Origin: an uncultured Holophagaceae bacterium
Lineage (GTDB): Bacteria > Acidobacteriota > Holophagae > Holophagales > Holophagaceae
Length of the DNA: 64,000 bases
Assembly (NCBI GenBank): GCA_903884655.1
Contig: CAISFO010000011.1
Span: 57,055-121,054 of the forward strand
Direction: 5' to 3'
Both the position numbers and the translations under genes were made by a program. The number at the start of each line of letters is the position of its first letter. Within the stretch, counting starts at the first letter, position 1. The notes beneath the pieces are model-generated. The model was not told where the DNA came from and made no database searches. It saw nothing but the letters and a program-made list of their open reading frames with translations. Positions 1 to 8,858 of this stretch are shown here, piece by piece.

Positions 1-35
1 GATTCCAGATCCGCCTTGCGGCGGTGGAACCGCAT
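1..35 (-). CDS. motB: Flagellar motor stator MotB, N-terminal fragment (cut by window edge)
   Basis: An ATG at 35-33 opens a minus-strand frame that runs off the left edge and encodes 11 complete codons, beginning MRFHRRKADLE. It starts 10 bases after the motA stop. Basic charged residues before the single membrane helix are usual for MotB, which anchors the stator to peptidoglycan, and motA-motB is the standard order. The identification rests almost entirely on that position, because no domain is visible in the fragment. Confidence 0.6.
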   Translation of the reverse strand, partial: MRFHRRKADLE

Positions 36-45
36 GGGCGCGAGG

Positions 46-813
46 TTACCCACGGGCTCTCCGCTCCGAGCTGCGCTCCTTGGGCGCCAGGAACGCGTTC
101 AGCTGGGCCTCCAGGGCGCTGGGGTTCATCTCCGCCTGGATGCCCAGCACGCCCTCGAGCATAATCTGCTTGAGCTGCAGTTCCTCCTTGCTGCGCAGCT
201 CCAGCTTGCCGGCGATGGGGATGGCCAGCAGGTAGGCGATGACGGCGCCGTAGAGGGTGGAGAGCAGCGACAGGGCCATGGCCCCGCCGATGCTGGAAGG
301 ATCCTTGATGCTGGCGAACAGCTGGATCATGCCGATGAGGGTGCCCACCATGCCGAAGGACGGGGCGCTGAGGGCGATGAACCGGAAGATCTCCTGGCCC
401 TGCAAGTGCCGGTCCTGGGTGGACCGCAGCTCCGCCGCCAGCAGCGAGTGGATGTGGTTCCGGTCCGCCTGGTCCACCACCATGCGCATGCCTTTGGCGA
501 GGAACCCTTCCACGTCCATGGCCTTCTCCATGTTCAGCAACCCTTCGCGCCGCGCCCGCTGGGACAGCCCCACGATCTGGGACACCAGGGCCCTGGTCTC
601 CGGCGCCCGAGTAAAGAACGCCCGGCTGGCGATGGAGAAGGCATAGCTCACATGCTCCAGCGGAAACCGGATCATGGTCGCGGCGATGACTCCGCCCACC
701 ACCACGATGGTGCCCGCCGGATTGAAGAAGATCCGGGGATTGGGCCCCAGCCCGATGGCCACCGCCAGCAGCGTGACGCCCAGCAACACACCCAGAAAAC
801 TGCCTCGATCCAT
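46..813 (-). CDS. motA: Flagellar motor stator protein MotA
   Basis: This 255-residue inner-membrane protein belongs to the MotA/TolQ/ExbB proton-channel family. It forms the ion-conducting stator with MotB and pushes on the flagellar rotor. Two N-terminal membrane segments (about residues 4-24 and 33-50) precede a large cytoplasmic loop. Two more segments follow at about 150-172 and 180-202, containing the family stretches GMVGTLIGMI and LLSTLYGAVIAYLLAIP. Length fits the family. A GAGGG sequence lies about 7 bases before the ATG. The next gene on the strand is the motB fragment. A TolQ/ExbB role is less likely given the length and four-segment layout. Confidence 0.93.
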   Translation of the reverse strand: MDRGSFLGVLLGVTLLAVAIGLGPNPRIFFNPAGTIVVVGGVIAATMIRFPLEHVSYAFSIASRAFFTRAPETRALVSQIVGLSQRARREGLLNMEKAMDVEGFLAKGMRMVVDQADRNHIHSLLAAELRSTQDRHLQGQEIFRFIALSAPSFGMVGTLIGMIQLFASIKDPSSIGGAMALSLLSTLYGAVIAYLLAIPIAGKLELRSKEELQLKQIMLEGVLGIQAEMNPSALEAQLNAFLAPKERSSERRARG

Positions 814-889
814 GGAACGGCCCTCAGGAAGGCGTATCGGCAGAGACTGCCCCCTGTCCCAGAAATGGCAAAGTCCATGCCCCGAGGGC

Positions 890-2620
890 TCAGTGGATGA
901 CCCAGTTGCTCTGCTTCACGAAGGCGTGCAAAGGGCCCCGGGGCATCTGGACCACATAGCAGCCCTTGGAGGCGAAGCGCTGACCGGGCCCGAAGCTGAG
1001 CCGCTCGTAGTCGGTCTCGTCGTCGTCCATCATCAGGCCGTAGGCATCCAGGAGGTTGTCCCGGTAGAAGTTGCGCCCCATCCGGCTGAAGGCCTCGGTC
1101 ATGGACTTCATCACGGAGAAGGCCCGGGAGCGCACGCGGCGGTGGGAGTCCCCGGCGGCGAGGCTCACCTGCGAGAAGGTTTCCTTGGGCGTGCCTTCAG
1201 GGGCCTTCATCGAGGCCGGCGGCCGGAAGAGCCGGTAGGGATAGGTCAGCCAGGTGCGGTCGCGGGCAGCCTGGGGCAGCTCCCACAGCTTGCGGCCCAA
1301 CAGGCTCGAGGACAGCATCACCAGCGACTCCGGCCGGGTCGCGAGGGCGGGCAGGCTTACGTAGGCCTCGGGCCCGGCCCACAGCAGGAGTACCGGCGCC
1401 CCCTGCCCCGCCGCCTGCCGCAGGATGGCCCTGCTGTCCAGGCGCTCTCCCCTGCGCAGGCGAAGGGTGCGCACCGGGGCATGGCCATGGTCGGCCCAGC
1501 CGCTGTCGAAGCCCCGCGCCAGGTCCCGGGCCTCGGGCCGGTCCGCGACCACCTGCACGATGGGGCGGTCTGTGATGGTGGAACCCAGGTCCGAGAGGTA
1601 GGCCGCGGCGGCTTCGCCTTCCTGGAAGGGGCCCTTCGAGAAATAGAGGGTGTACCAGCCCTCCCCGTCCAGGCAGGGCTGGTCCGTCAGGGGCAGGATG
1701 CAGGGGATCCGGCGGGTCTCGCAGAAGGTGTGGATGGGTTTCCAGGGGCGGTAGGACAGTCCGCTGAGGATGGCGAAGACGGGTTCTCTCCGGTAGTGGG
1801 CCTCGAGCTGGGCGGGCCAGGTGGCAGAGGGGCCCTTCAGCGTCCAGACGGAGAGCGACCACTCCCGGAAGGCCAGCGCCCCCTCCCAGGCCGCAAGGGC
1901 CCGGTAGCCCCGGCTGTCCCGGTCCACGCCCAGGCGGTTGTGACCCGCAATGCGGTAGCGCAACACCTCGAGGAAGTCGTGGCGGTCCTCGGCGCTCACC
2001 TCGTCCGTGACAATGGTGGCGAAGTCGATCGCCTGGGCCGAAACTCCGGGGGAAGGCTCGGCGGACAGGCCCTTGAGGTAGTGCACCAGCACGCCCGCGT
2101 CCGCCCCGCTGAGGGCGTAGCGGGGCATGATGTCGTTCAAGGTCCGGCCTGCGGGGTCCACGCCTTCGGTGATGGCCCGGGCCAGATCGACGTCCGTGTA
2201 GGCGGGTCGGCGCAGCCCATCGCGCAGCTGTGGGGTCAGCTTCCGGCGTTCCTCCCCCACCAGGGCCGGATGGTACTGGAACCGCGGCCGGTAGAGTTTC
2301 TCCGCATTGGTGGGCGGCGTGACCACGCCCCCCTCCACGGAACCGAGCCCGCTCTGCAAGTGACAGCTGGTGCAGGCGAAGGCCGCACCTTCCACGGCGA
2401 CATCCTCCCGCACCGTGCCCGTCATGGGCGCCCCCGACGGCAGGATGCCCTCGCGGTACATCCGCTCGCCCTGGCGCCGTTCAGCCTCCGGAACCACCCC
2501 TGGAGGCGTTTGTGATCCGGCGCCCAGACTCAGCAGCAGGCAGAGGCAGGCGGGCAGCACCCCGAGAAACCGCCTCGGGCCGGGCGCCGGGCGCCGGGGT
2601 GTCTGCTCAGGAATCGGCAT
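890..2620 (-). CDS. Secreted cytochrome c fused to an ABC-type periplasmic-binding-like domain
   Basis: The 576-residue product starts with a long, Arg/Pro-rich signal region (hydrophobic core about residues 17-36). A class I cytochrome c domain follows, with one heme motif (CTSCH near residue 83) and a likely axial methionine in the sequence IMPRY about 80 residues later, followed by the usual C-terminal helix ending VLVHYLKGL. From about residue 190 to the end the protein resembles the periplasmic-binding fold of branched-chain amino-acid receptors, with alternating strands and helices and no further heme motif. The start lies 3 bases after the stop of the small gene 2624-3025, so the two are probably co-translated downstream of the multicopper oxidase. 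A role in periplasmic electron transfer tuned by a bound ligand is inference. Confidence 0.72.
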   Translation of the reverse strand: MPIPEQTPRRPAPGPRRFLGVLPACLCLLLSLGAGSQTPPGVVPEAERRQGERMYREGILPSGAPMTGTVREDVAVEGAAFACTSCHLQSGLGSVEGGVVTPPTNAEKLYRPRFQYHPALVGEERRKLTPQLRDGLRRPAYTDVDLARAITEGVDPAGRTLNDIMPRYALSGADAGVLVHYLKGLSAEPSPGVSAQAIDFATIVTDEVSAEDRHDFLEVLRYRIAGHNRLGVDRDSRGYRALAAWEGALAFREWSLSVWTLKGPSATWPAQLEAHYRREPVFAILSGLSYRPWKPIHTFCETRRIPCILPLTDQPCLDGEGWYTLYFSKGPFQEGEAAAAYLSDLGSTITDRPIVQVVADRPEARDLARGFDSGWADHGHAPVRTLRLRRGERLDSRAILRQAAGQGAPVLLLWAGPEAYVSLPALATRPESLVMLSSSLLGRKLWELPQAARDRTWLTYPYRLFRPPASMKAPEGTPKETFSQVSLAAGDSHRRVRSRAFSVMKSMTEAFSRMGRNFYRDNLLDAYGLMMDDDETDYERLSFGPGQRFASKGCYVVQMPRGPLHAFVKQSNWVIH

Positions 2621-2623
2621 GGG

Positions 2624-3025
2624 TCAGCGGGTCATCTCCAGGACGGTCCGGTCCTGCTTCTTGGCCAGGGACGGAGAGTCGTAGTCCAGAAGGGCGGTGC
2701 CCTTGACGTGGCTGGGCTCCTTGACCCGGGCGTCCAGCGTGACGGCGAGCCCGCGGGTGTGGGGCGACACCAGGTGCAGCTTCCCCTTGCTGAAGGTCCC
2801 CTTGAGGGTCAGCGGAGAGCGGAACTTCGGCATCAGCAGCGTCCCCTCCACCTTCCGGCCCGACTGCCGGAGGGTGATCTCCAGGTCCTGCATGGCAAGG
2901 CCGGTGGAGGTCAGGGTGAAGCTGCCCTTCCAGGTGCCGCTGAGGTCCAGGGCCGGGGGGGGTGCAGCCTGGGCGAAGGTGCAGGCGAGACAGAGGGACA
3001 TCGCGATCAGGCGCATGCGCGGCAC
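2624..3025 (-). CDS. Small secreted protein of unknown function
   Basis: This 133-residue protein has a clear signal peptide (residues 1-20, ending AQA). The mature part is rich in beta-strand patterns of the type LSGTWKGSFTLTSTGLAMQD, resembling small lipocalin-like or DUF-type beta proteins found beside secreted oxidoreductases. No Cys or catalytic motif is seen in the mature part. It sits between the multicopper oxidase (58 bases upstream) and the cytochrome/binding-protein fusion (3 bases downstream), so it probably belongs to that unit. Alternative in-frame ATGs at residues 4 and 9 would leave the signal peptide shorter. I cannot name the family. Confidence 0.7.
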   Translation of the reverse strand: MPRMRLIAMSLCLACTFAQAAPPPALDLSGTWKGSFTLTSTGLAMQDLEITLRQSGRKVEGTLLMPKFRSPLTLKGTFSKGKLHLVSPHTRGLAVTLDARVKEPSHVKGTALLDYDSPSLAKKQDRTVLEMTR

Positions 3026-3083
3026 TCCAGGGACGACAGGGGCCGGATCGGACCGGCCCCTGCCTCCAGCGATCGAGTGTAGG

Positions 3084-5291
3084 TCAATTCCCTGAGCCCT
3101 TGGGCACCACCAGGAAGGAACGCATCATCTCGTTCTCCTCGTGGGACAGGATGTGGCAGTGCCACATGTAGGCGCCGAGGGAGTTGAACTTCAGGCGCAC
3201 CCGCACGTAGCCCGGAAACTGGACCGGCTGGCCGGACTCCAGCGGGACTCCGGCAGGCGGCACCATGACCGTGTCCTTCCAGACCTTCAGCTCGTTCGGG
3301 CTGGCGCGGTACAGGGAGCCTTCCGGGGCCGATTCTGGGGGATCGGGATCAGGCGGCTCGGCATTGGGGATGAAAGCCATGGGATCCGACACTGTGGGCA
3401 GGGCGAAGCCGTCCGCCGGGGTATAGGTGAACTTCGTCGTATCGACGTAGCCCTTCTCGATGACCTGGAACTTGGTCAGGTGGATGTGCATGGGATGGAC
3501 ATCGGGGGTCGCGTTGATGAATACCCACTCCTCGGTGCTGCCAAGTTCGGGCTTCTCGGTGACCGGTGCCCGGAACATCTTGTTGTTGAGCACCAGGATG
3601 GTCCGGAAGGTTACCAGGCCCGTGGTGGGATCCAGGAAGGAGCTCACGGGATCCTTGCGCTCCTGCATGTCCACCAGGCGCGGTGCCGGGCGGGTCAGAT
3701 CTTCACTAGAGATGCCGACGAAGGGCACGATTGAGGTCCGGAGGGAGGTCGTCGGGCCCGCGGTGGCCAGCAGGGGCGAGGGCGTGCCGGCGGTATTGGC
3801 CACCTTGAACAGCATGATGCGGCCAGTGAACTTGGGATCCAGCGTGGTGGCATCCACGGCAGCCTGGCTGAAGTCGCCACCGAAGGGCGCGGGGCAGTCA
3901 TTCCGAAGGACGATGTTGCGGCCCTTGAAGACCGGATGGCCGAAGTCCACCAGCAGGTCGGCCCGCCCGCCGTTGGTCAGAAGGAGGCCGTCGGATCCAG
4001 GGCCTGTGGCCACGTCAACGGCGGCATCCCGGTAGCCCTGCTCTGCACCGATCTGCACCACGGGCCACGTGAGGGTGGGGGCCACGGCCTTGGCCAGGTC
4101 GGGCGTGATGATCTCGCCGGTATCCGCGTCCTGGAACCAGAGGTTGTACATCCGGGAATCGGAGCCGTTCAGGAACCGGAAGCGGTAGAGCTGGCTCTTC
4201 ACGTTCTTGTAGGGCCAGGCCTTCCCGTTCACGATGATCACGTTGCCCCACATCTCGGGCCTGATGCTGGCCAGGGCGTTGCCACTGCTGTCATGCAGGG
4301 CGTTGTAGGTGTAGACGCCCAGGTTCACGAAGGTGGGGAACACCAGGGAGCCGTCTTCGGTGAAGGCCTTGTCCTGGATCACCACCGGCAGATCGAACTC
4401 GTCCGACTGCAGGGCAGGCACCACGGGGTTGGCATAGCGACCCTTGGGCAGGTTCGCCAGGGCCCCGGCTCCTTCTGCGACCGGGTCCTTCAGCAGGTAG
4501 AAAGCCGCCACGCCCGCATAGGCGTTCAAGCGCGTGATGCCCATGGAATGGTCGTGGAACCAGAGGGTGGAAGCCTCCTGGTTGTTGGGGTAGGTGAAGG
4601 GCGGTAGCGCATTGCCAGCCACCCGCCCGGGGAACCCGACGGAGGGATCCGCGGCCTTCACCCATTTCGCCTGCACCGCAGGATCGTTGGTCACCCAGGC
4701 GTCGGGGTGGCCATCCGAGGTGTAGGGCACGTCACCCCCGTGGAAGTGGGTGGTGATGCGGCACTCCGGCTCACCCTGGTCGGTACCATCCAGGGTGTAG
4801 TCCAGCTGCAGAAGGTGCTTCGTGAGGTAGGGGCCCGTCCCCATCACACCATTCACTTCGTCGCGAAGGTTGTTGATGTAGTTGAACGTGAGGGCCGTCC
4901 CCTTGGTGCCCTCCACCGTGGCGCCGTAGATACCCAGGAAGGCGCCGTTGATGTCATAGCCCCAGGTCTTGGTGACGATGGGCTTGCCCGTGTAGGGGTC
5001 ATTCAGCACGCCGCCGTTCCGGTTGCGGAGGCCGAAGTCCCAGCTGCCCTGGCGCACGTTCACCGTGTAGGTCGTCGGTGTCGAGGCGTTCTTCGGGGCG
5101 ATGGGGATCTCCACGAAGGCGTTCGCGAACTGCTGCAGCGTCTCCGGGTTCAGCGGGTTGTAGATGGGCGCCGGCCCGGCGGGGGCCGGGGCGGGGGCGC
5201 TGGCGCTGTCGTGGCTGCTGCAGCCCTGGAGCAGCAGAGCCAGGGCGCAACCGGAGAGGCCCAGGTGCTTGAGACTCGTGATGGCCTTCAT
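3084..5291 (-). CDS. Multicopper oxidase, CotA/bilirubin-oxidase type lipoprotein
   Basis: The 735-residue protein oxidises a substrate (metal ion or phenolic) while reducing O2 at a trinuclear copper site. The start is the ATG at 5291, which has AAGGAGG 6 bases upstream; the longer open frame lacks such a site. The signal sequence ends in LLQGC, so Cys24 is a likely lipid anchor. Copper ligands are visible as HFHG (His182, His184), FHDH (His246, His248), HPMHIH near residue 640, and the C-terminal HCHILSH with Met722 (711-722), a full type 1/2/3 set. HCHILSHE followed by an MM pair resembles CotA and bilirubin oxidases. It is longer than usual because of inserts, including a Pro/Glu/Asp-rich stretch before the last cupredoxin domain. 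It heads the unit with the two genes below it. Confidence 0.92.
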   Translation of the reverse strand: MKAITSLKHLGLSGCALALLLQGCSSHDSASAPAPAPAGPAPIYNPLNPETLQQFANAFVEIPIAPKNASTPTTYTVNVRQGSWDFGLRNRNGGVLNDPYTGKPIVTKTWGYDINGAFLGIYGATVEGTKGTALTFNYINNLRDEVNGVMGTGPYLTKHLLQLDYTLDGTDQGEPECRITTHFHGGDVPYTSDGHPDAWVTNDPAVQAKWVKAADPSVGFPGRVAGNALPPFTYPNNQEASTLWFHDHSMGITRLNAYAGVAAFYLLKDPVAEGAGALANLPKGRYANPVVPALQSDEFDLPVVIQDKAFTEDGSLVFPTFVNLGVYTYNALHDSSGNALASIRPEMWGNVIIVNGKAWPYKNVKSQLYRFRFLNGSDSRMYNLWFQDADTGEIITPDLAKAVAPTLTWPVVQIGAEQGYRDAAVDVATGPGSDGLLLTNGGRADLLVDFGHPVFKGRNIVLRNDCPAPFGGDFSQAAVDATTLDPKFTGRIMLFKVANTAGTPSPLLATAGPTTSLRTSIVPFVGISSEDLTRPAPRLVDMQERKDPVSSFLDPTTGLVTFRTILVLNNKMFRAPVTEKPELGSTEEWVFINATPDVHPMHIHLTKFQVIEKGYVDTTKFTYTPADGFALPTVSDPMAFIPNAEPPDPDPPESAPEGSLYRASPNELKVWKDTVMVPPAGVPLESGQPVQFPGYVRVRLKFNSLGAYMWHCHILSHEENEMMRSFLVVPKGSGN

Positions 5292-5525
5292 CGTGCCTCC
5301 TTGCGGGTTGAACGGCCGGCCTGGGCAGGCCGTCTTGGAACTCCATCCTTCAAACGATCTAGTGCTGGCTCCTACTTTTGGATCTGGTCGAATTTCAGAC
5401 AAGGTGGGGTTTTCCCTACTTCATCGCCCGGGAAACCCCCATGGGGAGCCAGTCCTCCCAAGTGATCCTAGGGATTTCGACTGATCGCCATCCGGCGACT
5501 ACAACCGGTTTTCTCCGAACCCGTT

Positions 5526-6386
5526 TCAGAGCCCTGGCGGGAAACCCAGGGCCAGGCGGACCCTTGCGATGCCGGGATCCACCGAGCCGTCGCGGCGGCG
5601 GATGAGAATGGGAGCCTCCACGTCCGGGCACTCGGCTCGCGTATCGAAGCCTTCGGGCAAGTCTTGCCGCCGGACTGAGGCAAAGACATCCAGGCCGTAG
5701 GGCTCGCCCTCCTTGAACACGAATTCCCTCCGGTGGAGGCAGAGCAGTCCAGCTTCCCGCAGAGCCGTGAGGGCGCGCTCCCGCTGGTCGTTGGGGAAGA
5801 CACAGGCGAAGACGCCTCCGGGCGCGAGCAACCGGCTTGCCGCCAGGGCATAGTCAGCGATGCTGCCGCGCACCTCCAGCCGCGCGGGCACGGACTGGGC
5901 ATGGGCCGCGGGCAGGCGATCACTCTCGGGCCAGTACGGAGGCGTGCCCAGCACCAGGTCGAAGGGAGCCTCGTCGATGAACAAGCCCGGATCCCGCAGG
6001 TCTCCCAGGCACGGGAAGACCCTGCCCTCCTGCCCGTTGTAGCGGATGCTCTTGCGGGCCAAGCGCAGGCTCTGCTCCTGGGCCTCCACGGTGTGCACCA
6101 CGGCCCCGGGACAGCGCCAGGCCGTCAGCAGCGCCACGCTGCCGATGCCCGAGCCGAGATCGGCGATGCGACCGGCCCGGGGACACCAGGTGGTGCCGTA
6201 CCAGGCGGTCACCAGATCATCGGTGCTGAACCGGTTGCCCTTCGCCAGCTGGAAGATGCGCCAGCGGCCGCAGAGGCCATCCAGGGTCTCCCCCGGCTCC
6301 AGATCCACGTCCCCGGGTGGGATCGGACCAGGGCGGGTCCAGCCCTTGAAGCTGGGACCATCATCGGGAACGGAGCGGCGCGGCAT
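5526..6386 (-). CDS. SAM-dependent methyltransferase, TrmN6/COG4123-like
   Basis: The 286-residue product has a Rossmann-type methyltransferase fold: the SAM loop ADLGSGIGSVALL at about residues 75-87, an acidic residue ending strand 2 (Glu101), and the catalytic motif IV region DLVLGTPPYWPES at 143-155. The layout (FSTDD before the SAM loop, PPY, then an AR-E stretch) matches the family that N6-methylates A37 of tRNA-Val, but the usual N/D-PPY reads TPPY here, so substrate and activity are less certain. I placed the start at the ATG at 6386; a GTG at 6482 would add 32 residues with no family resemblance. It is divergent from the rel gene. Confidence 0.72.
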   Translation of the reverse strand: MPRRSVPDDGPSFKGWTRPGPIPPGDVDLEPGETLDGLCGRWRIFQLAKGNRFSTDDLVTAWYGTTWCPRAGRIADLGSGIGSVALLTAWRCPGAVVHTVEAQEQSLRLARKSIRYNGQEGRVFPCLGDLRDPGLFIDEAPFDLVLGTPPYWPESDRLPAAHAQSVPARLEVRGSIADYALAASRLLAPGGVFACVFPNDQRERALTALREAGLLCLHRREFVFKEGEPYGLDVFASVRRQDLPEGFDTRAECPDVEAPILIRRRDGSVDPGIARVRLALGFPPGL

Positions 6387-6438
6387 GGATCGAGTGTGAG
6401 TGATCCATTGGCGAAAAGGCAAAGACGGGAACCCCGAT

Positions 6439-6527
6439 GTACACCGAGACCTGAAGGATGAACCCAGGTAGGCGATCCCCACGCTGATTCGGTCCTTATC
6501 TGCTTTTCTCTGTGTTCACCGGTGTAC
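6439..6527. repeat. Possible decayed palindromic repeat between the methyltransferase and rel genes
   Basis: GTACACCG at 6439-6446 recurs inverted as CGGTGTAC at 6520-6527. The right side, from about 6495, reads like the TTATCTGC...GTGTTCA...CGGTG element seen in better form at 23895-23977. The arms are short and the match degenerate. It occupies the divergent promoter region, so any promoter here would be built on it. Confidence 0.3.
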
Positions 6528-6632
6528 TGTTTTAGCCCCAAGTTGATGCCGGACTTACAGATCCTTCGTTATCCTCAGTGGTTCCGTGTTTTCCGCTCTG
6601 GCATCCCGGTGGCCGCTGCGCGACACTCAAAC

Positions 6633-8858
6633 ATGGCTGTGTCTGGGAAAGCCCCGGAACCGATCCTCCGCGAGGGGGAAGGGTCAGCCTGCGGGGACGA
6701 TGGCTGCACGACGCTGGATGGGGCCTTCAGCCGAGTGAAGGCGGCCTTCCTCGAGCACCACCCCAAGGGCGACATCGCCCTGCTCGATCGGGCCTTCAAG
6801 GTGGGCCGGGACATGCATGCCACCCAGGTCCGCAAGAGCGGCGAGCCCTATTTCTTCCATCCGCTGGCCGTGGCCCTGAGCCTGGCGGAGTGGCGGCTGG
6901 ACGCCGTGAGTGTGACCTGCGGCATGCTGCACGACGTGGTGGAAGACACCCTGATGACCCAGGCCGAGGTGAAGGCCCAGTTCGGCGAGGAGATCTCCGA
7001 GATCGTGGACGGCCTCACCAAGATGAGCAAGCTCGCCTTCACAGACCGGCACCTGCTCAATGCCGAGAATGTGCGCAAGCTGCTGGTGGCCATGGGCAAG
7101 GACGTGCGCGTCCTGCTGGTGAAGCTGGCGGACCGCCTGCACAACATGAAGACCCTGGACGTGATGGAAGAGGAGAAGCGGCGCCGGATCTCGCGGGAAA
7201 CCCTGGAGCTCTACGCCCCCCTGGCCAACCGCCTGGGCATGGGCGTGGTGCGTCTCGAGCTGGAGGACCTGGCCTTCCACCAGCTGGAGCCCGAGCAGTA
7301 CAACGATCTGCAGAAGGCCGTGGAAGCCAAGCGGGCCAAGCTGTCCGCCACCATCCAGGAGGTCCAGGGTTCGCTCCTGGCCATCCTCCGCCAGCAGGGG
7401 ATCACGGCCCAGGTCTACGGCCGCATCAAGCACCTGTACGGCATCTGGAAGAAGATGGGCACCCAGGCCAAGCACTTCGACGACATCCACGACTGGCTGG
7501 CCTACCGCATCATCTGTCCCGACCGGGCCAGCTGCTACACGGCCCTGGGCCTGGTTCACGGCATGTTCAAGCCGGTCCCCGGCAAGTTCAAGGACTACAT
7601 CAGCCTGCCCAAGGAGAACGGCTACCAGAGCATCCACACCACGGTGCTGATGGGGTCGGGCGATCTCTTCGAAGTGCAGATCCGCACCGAGGAGATGCAC
7701 GTCCACGCCGAGGCCGGCATCGCCAGCCACTGGACCTACAAGGACGGCCGCATCGCGAACCGGAACGAAATCAACCAGGTCGCCTTCCTCCGCCGCATGG
7801 TGGAGCTGCACCAGGACGCCCAGGACAGCCGGGACCTGGTGGCCAACCTGCGCGGCGAGCTCACCTTCAACCGCATCCAGGTCTTCACCCCCAAGGGCGA
7901 CCTGCGCAGCCTGGTGGAGAACAGCACCCCGGTGGACTTCGCCTACGCCATCCATACCCAGGTGGGCCATCGCTGCGTCGGCGCCAAGGTGAACGGCCGC
8001 ATCGTGCCCCTCAAGCACACGCTGCAGAACGGCGATCGCGTCGAGATCCTCACCCGGCCCGACCACAAGCCCAGCCGGGACTGGCTCGGCTTCGTGAAAT
8101 CCGCCGGCGCGAAGAGCCGCATCCAGGCCTTCATCCGCGAGGAGGAGCGGGCCCACGCCATCATCCAGGGCAAGGAGCGCCTCGAGCGGGAGGCCCGCAA
8201 CATGGGTGTGCGCCTGGACGAGCCCGAGGCCCAGGCCAAGCTCGAGACGCGGATCGTCGAGCTGAAGCTCGCGAACTGGGACGCGGCCTACGCGGCCCTG
8301 GGCTTCGGCCGCATGACGGTGCACAAGCTCATCGAGCCGCTGATCCCGGAGCCCGAGCGCGCCCAGCCCAAGGAGAACACCACGAACCTCATGGATTCCG
8401 TGGTGGTGGGCGACACCACGGGGATCCTGTACACCCTGGCGGCCTGCTGCAAGCCCATCTGGGGCGACGAGGTGGTGGGCTACATCACCCGGTCCCGGGG
8501 CACGGCCATCCACAAGGCCGACTGTTCCCAGCTCAACTCGGGCACCCTGCACCCCGAGCGCCGGGTCAACGTGGCCTGGGGCAAGCACGGCACTGAGCTC
8601 TACGACACGGAGATCACGCTCACCACCGAGGACCGCCCGGGCATGGTGGCGGCCATCTCCGAAGGCATCCAGCGCCTGGGCATCAACGTGCAGCGCTTCC
8701 ATGGCTCGGCCACGGAAGAAGGCGCCGGCCTCTTCCACATCGCCCTGCGCGTGCGGGACCGGGCCCACCTCGTGGAATTGATGGCCGGCCTCCGCCGCGC
8801 CCGCGGCGTCTACACCGTCGAGCGCGTGAAGGGGTCGGTGTTCGGGAAGGTCAAATGA
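6633..8858 (+). CDS. rel: RelA/SpoT homologue, bifunctional-type (p)ppGpp synthetase/hydrolase
   Basis: The 741-residue cytoplasmic enzyme makes and/or degrades the stringent-response alarmone (p)ppGpp. Domains in order: HD hydrolase (about 60-200, with FFH at 74-76 and HDVVEDT at 100-106, so metal ligands are intact), synthetase (about 240-360, with GRIKHLYGIWKKM and the conserved YQSIHTTV), TGS (about 405-470, from VFTPKGD), a helical/zinc-finger-like region, and a C-terminal ACT domain (from about 660, TTEDRPGMVAAIS). Intact hydrolase residues suggest hydrolysis is retained. I chose the ATG at 6633 by comparison with usual family length; in-frame GTG 6522 and ATG 6546 are possible, and none has a strong ribosome-binding site. 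Its stop overlaps the start of the Nudix gene. Confidence 0.93.
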   Translation: MAVSGKAPEPILREGEGSACGDDGCTTLDGAFSRVKAAFLEHHPKGDIALLDRAFKVGRDMHATQVRKSGEPYFFHPLAVALSLAEWRLDAVSVTCGMLHDVVEDTLMTQAEVKAQFGEEISEIVDGLTKMSKLAFTDRHLLNAENVRKLLVAMGKDVRVLLVKLADRLHNMKTLDVMEEEKRRRISRETLELYAPLANRLGMGVVRLELEDLAFHQLEPEQYNDLQKAVEAKRAKLSATIQEVQGSLLAILRQQGITAQVYGRIKHLYGIWKKMGTQAKHFDDIHDWLAYRIICPDRASCYTALGLVHGMFKPVPGKFKDYISLPKENGYQSIHTTVLMGSGDLFEVQIRTEEMHVHAEAGIASHWTYKDGRIANRNEINQVAFLRRMVELHQDAQDSRDLVANLRGELTFNRIQVFTPKGDLRSLVENSTPVDFAYAIHTQVGHRCVGAKVNGRIVPLKHTLQNGDRVEILTRPDHKPSRDWLGFVKSAGAKSRIQAFIREEERAHAIIQGKERLEREARNMGVRLDEPEAQAKLETRIVELKLANWDAAYAALGFGRMTVHKLIEPLIPEPERAQPKENTTNLMDSVVVGDTTGILYTLAACCKPIWGDEVVGYITRSRGTAIHKADCSQLNSGTLHPERRVNVAWGKHGTELYDTEITLTTEDRPGMVAAISEGIQRLGINVQRFHGSATEEGAGLFHIALRVRDRAHLVELMAGLRRARGVYTVERVKGSVFGKVK

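Noticed and set aside
674..2515. 613-codon plus-strand open frame opposite the cytochrome fusion
   Set aside because: Antisense shadow with no recognisable domain; the minus-strand gene has a heme motif and a signal peptide.
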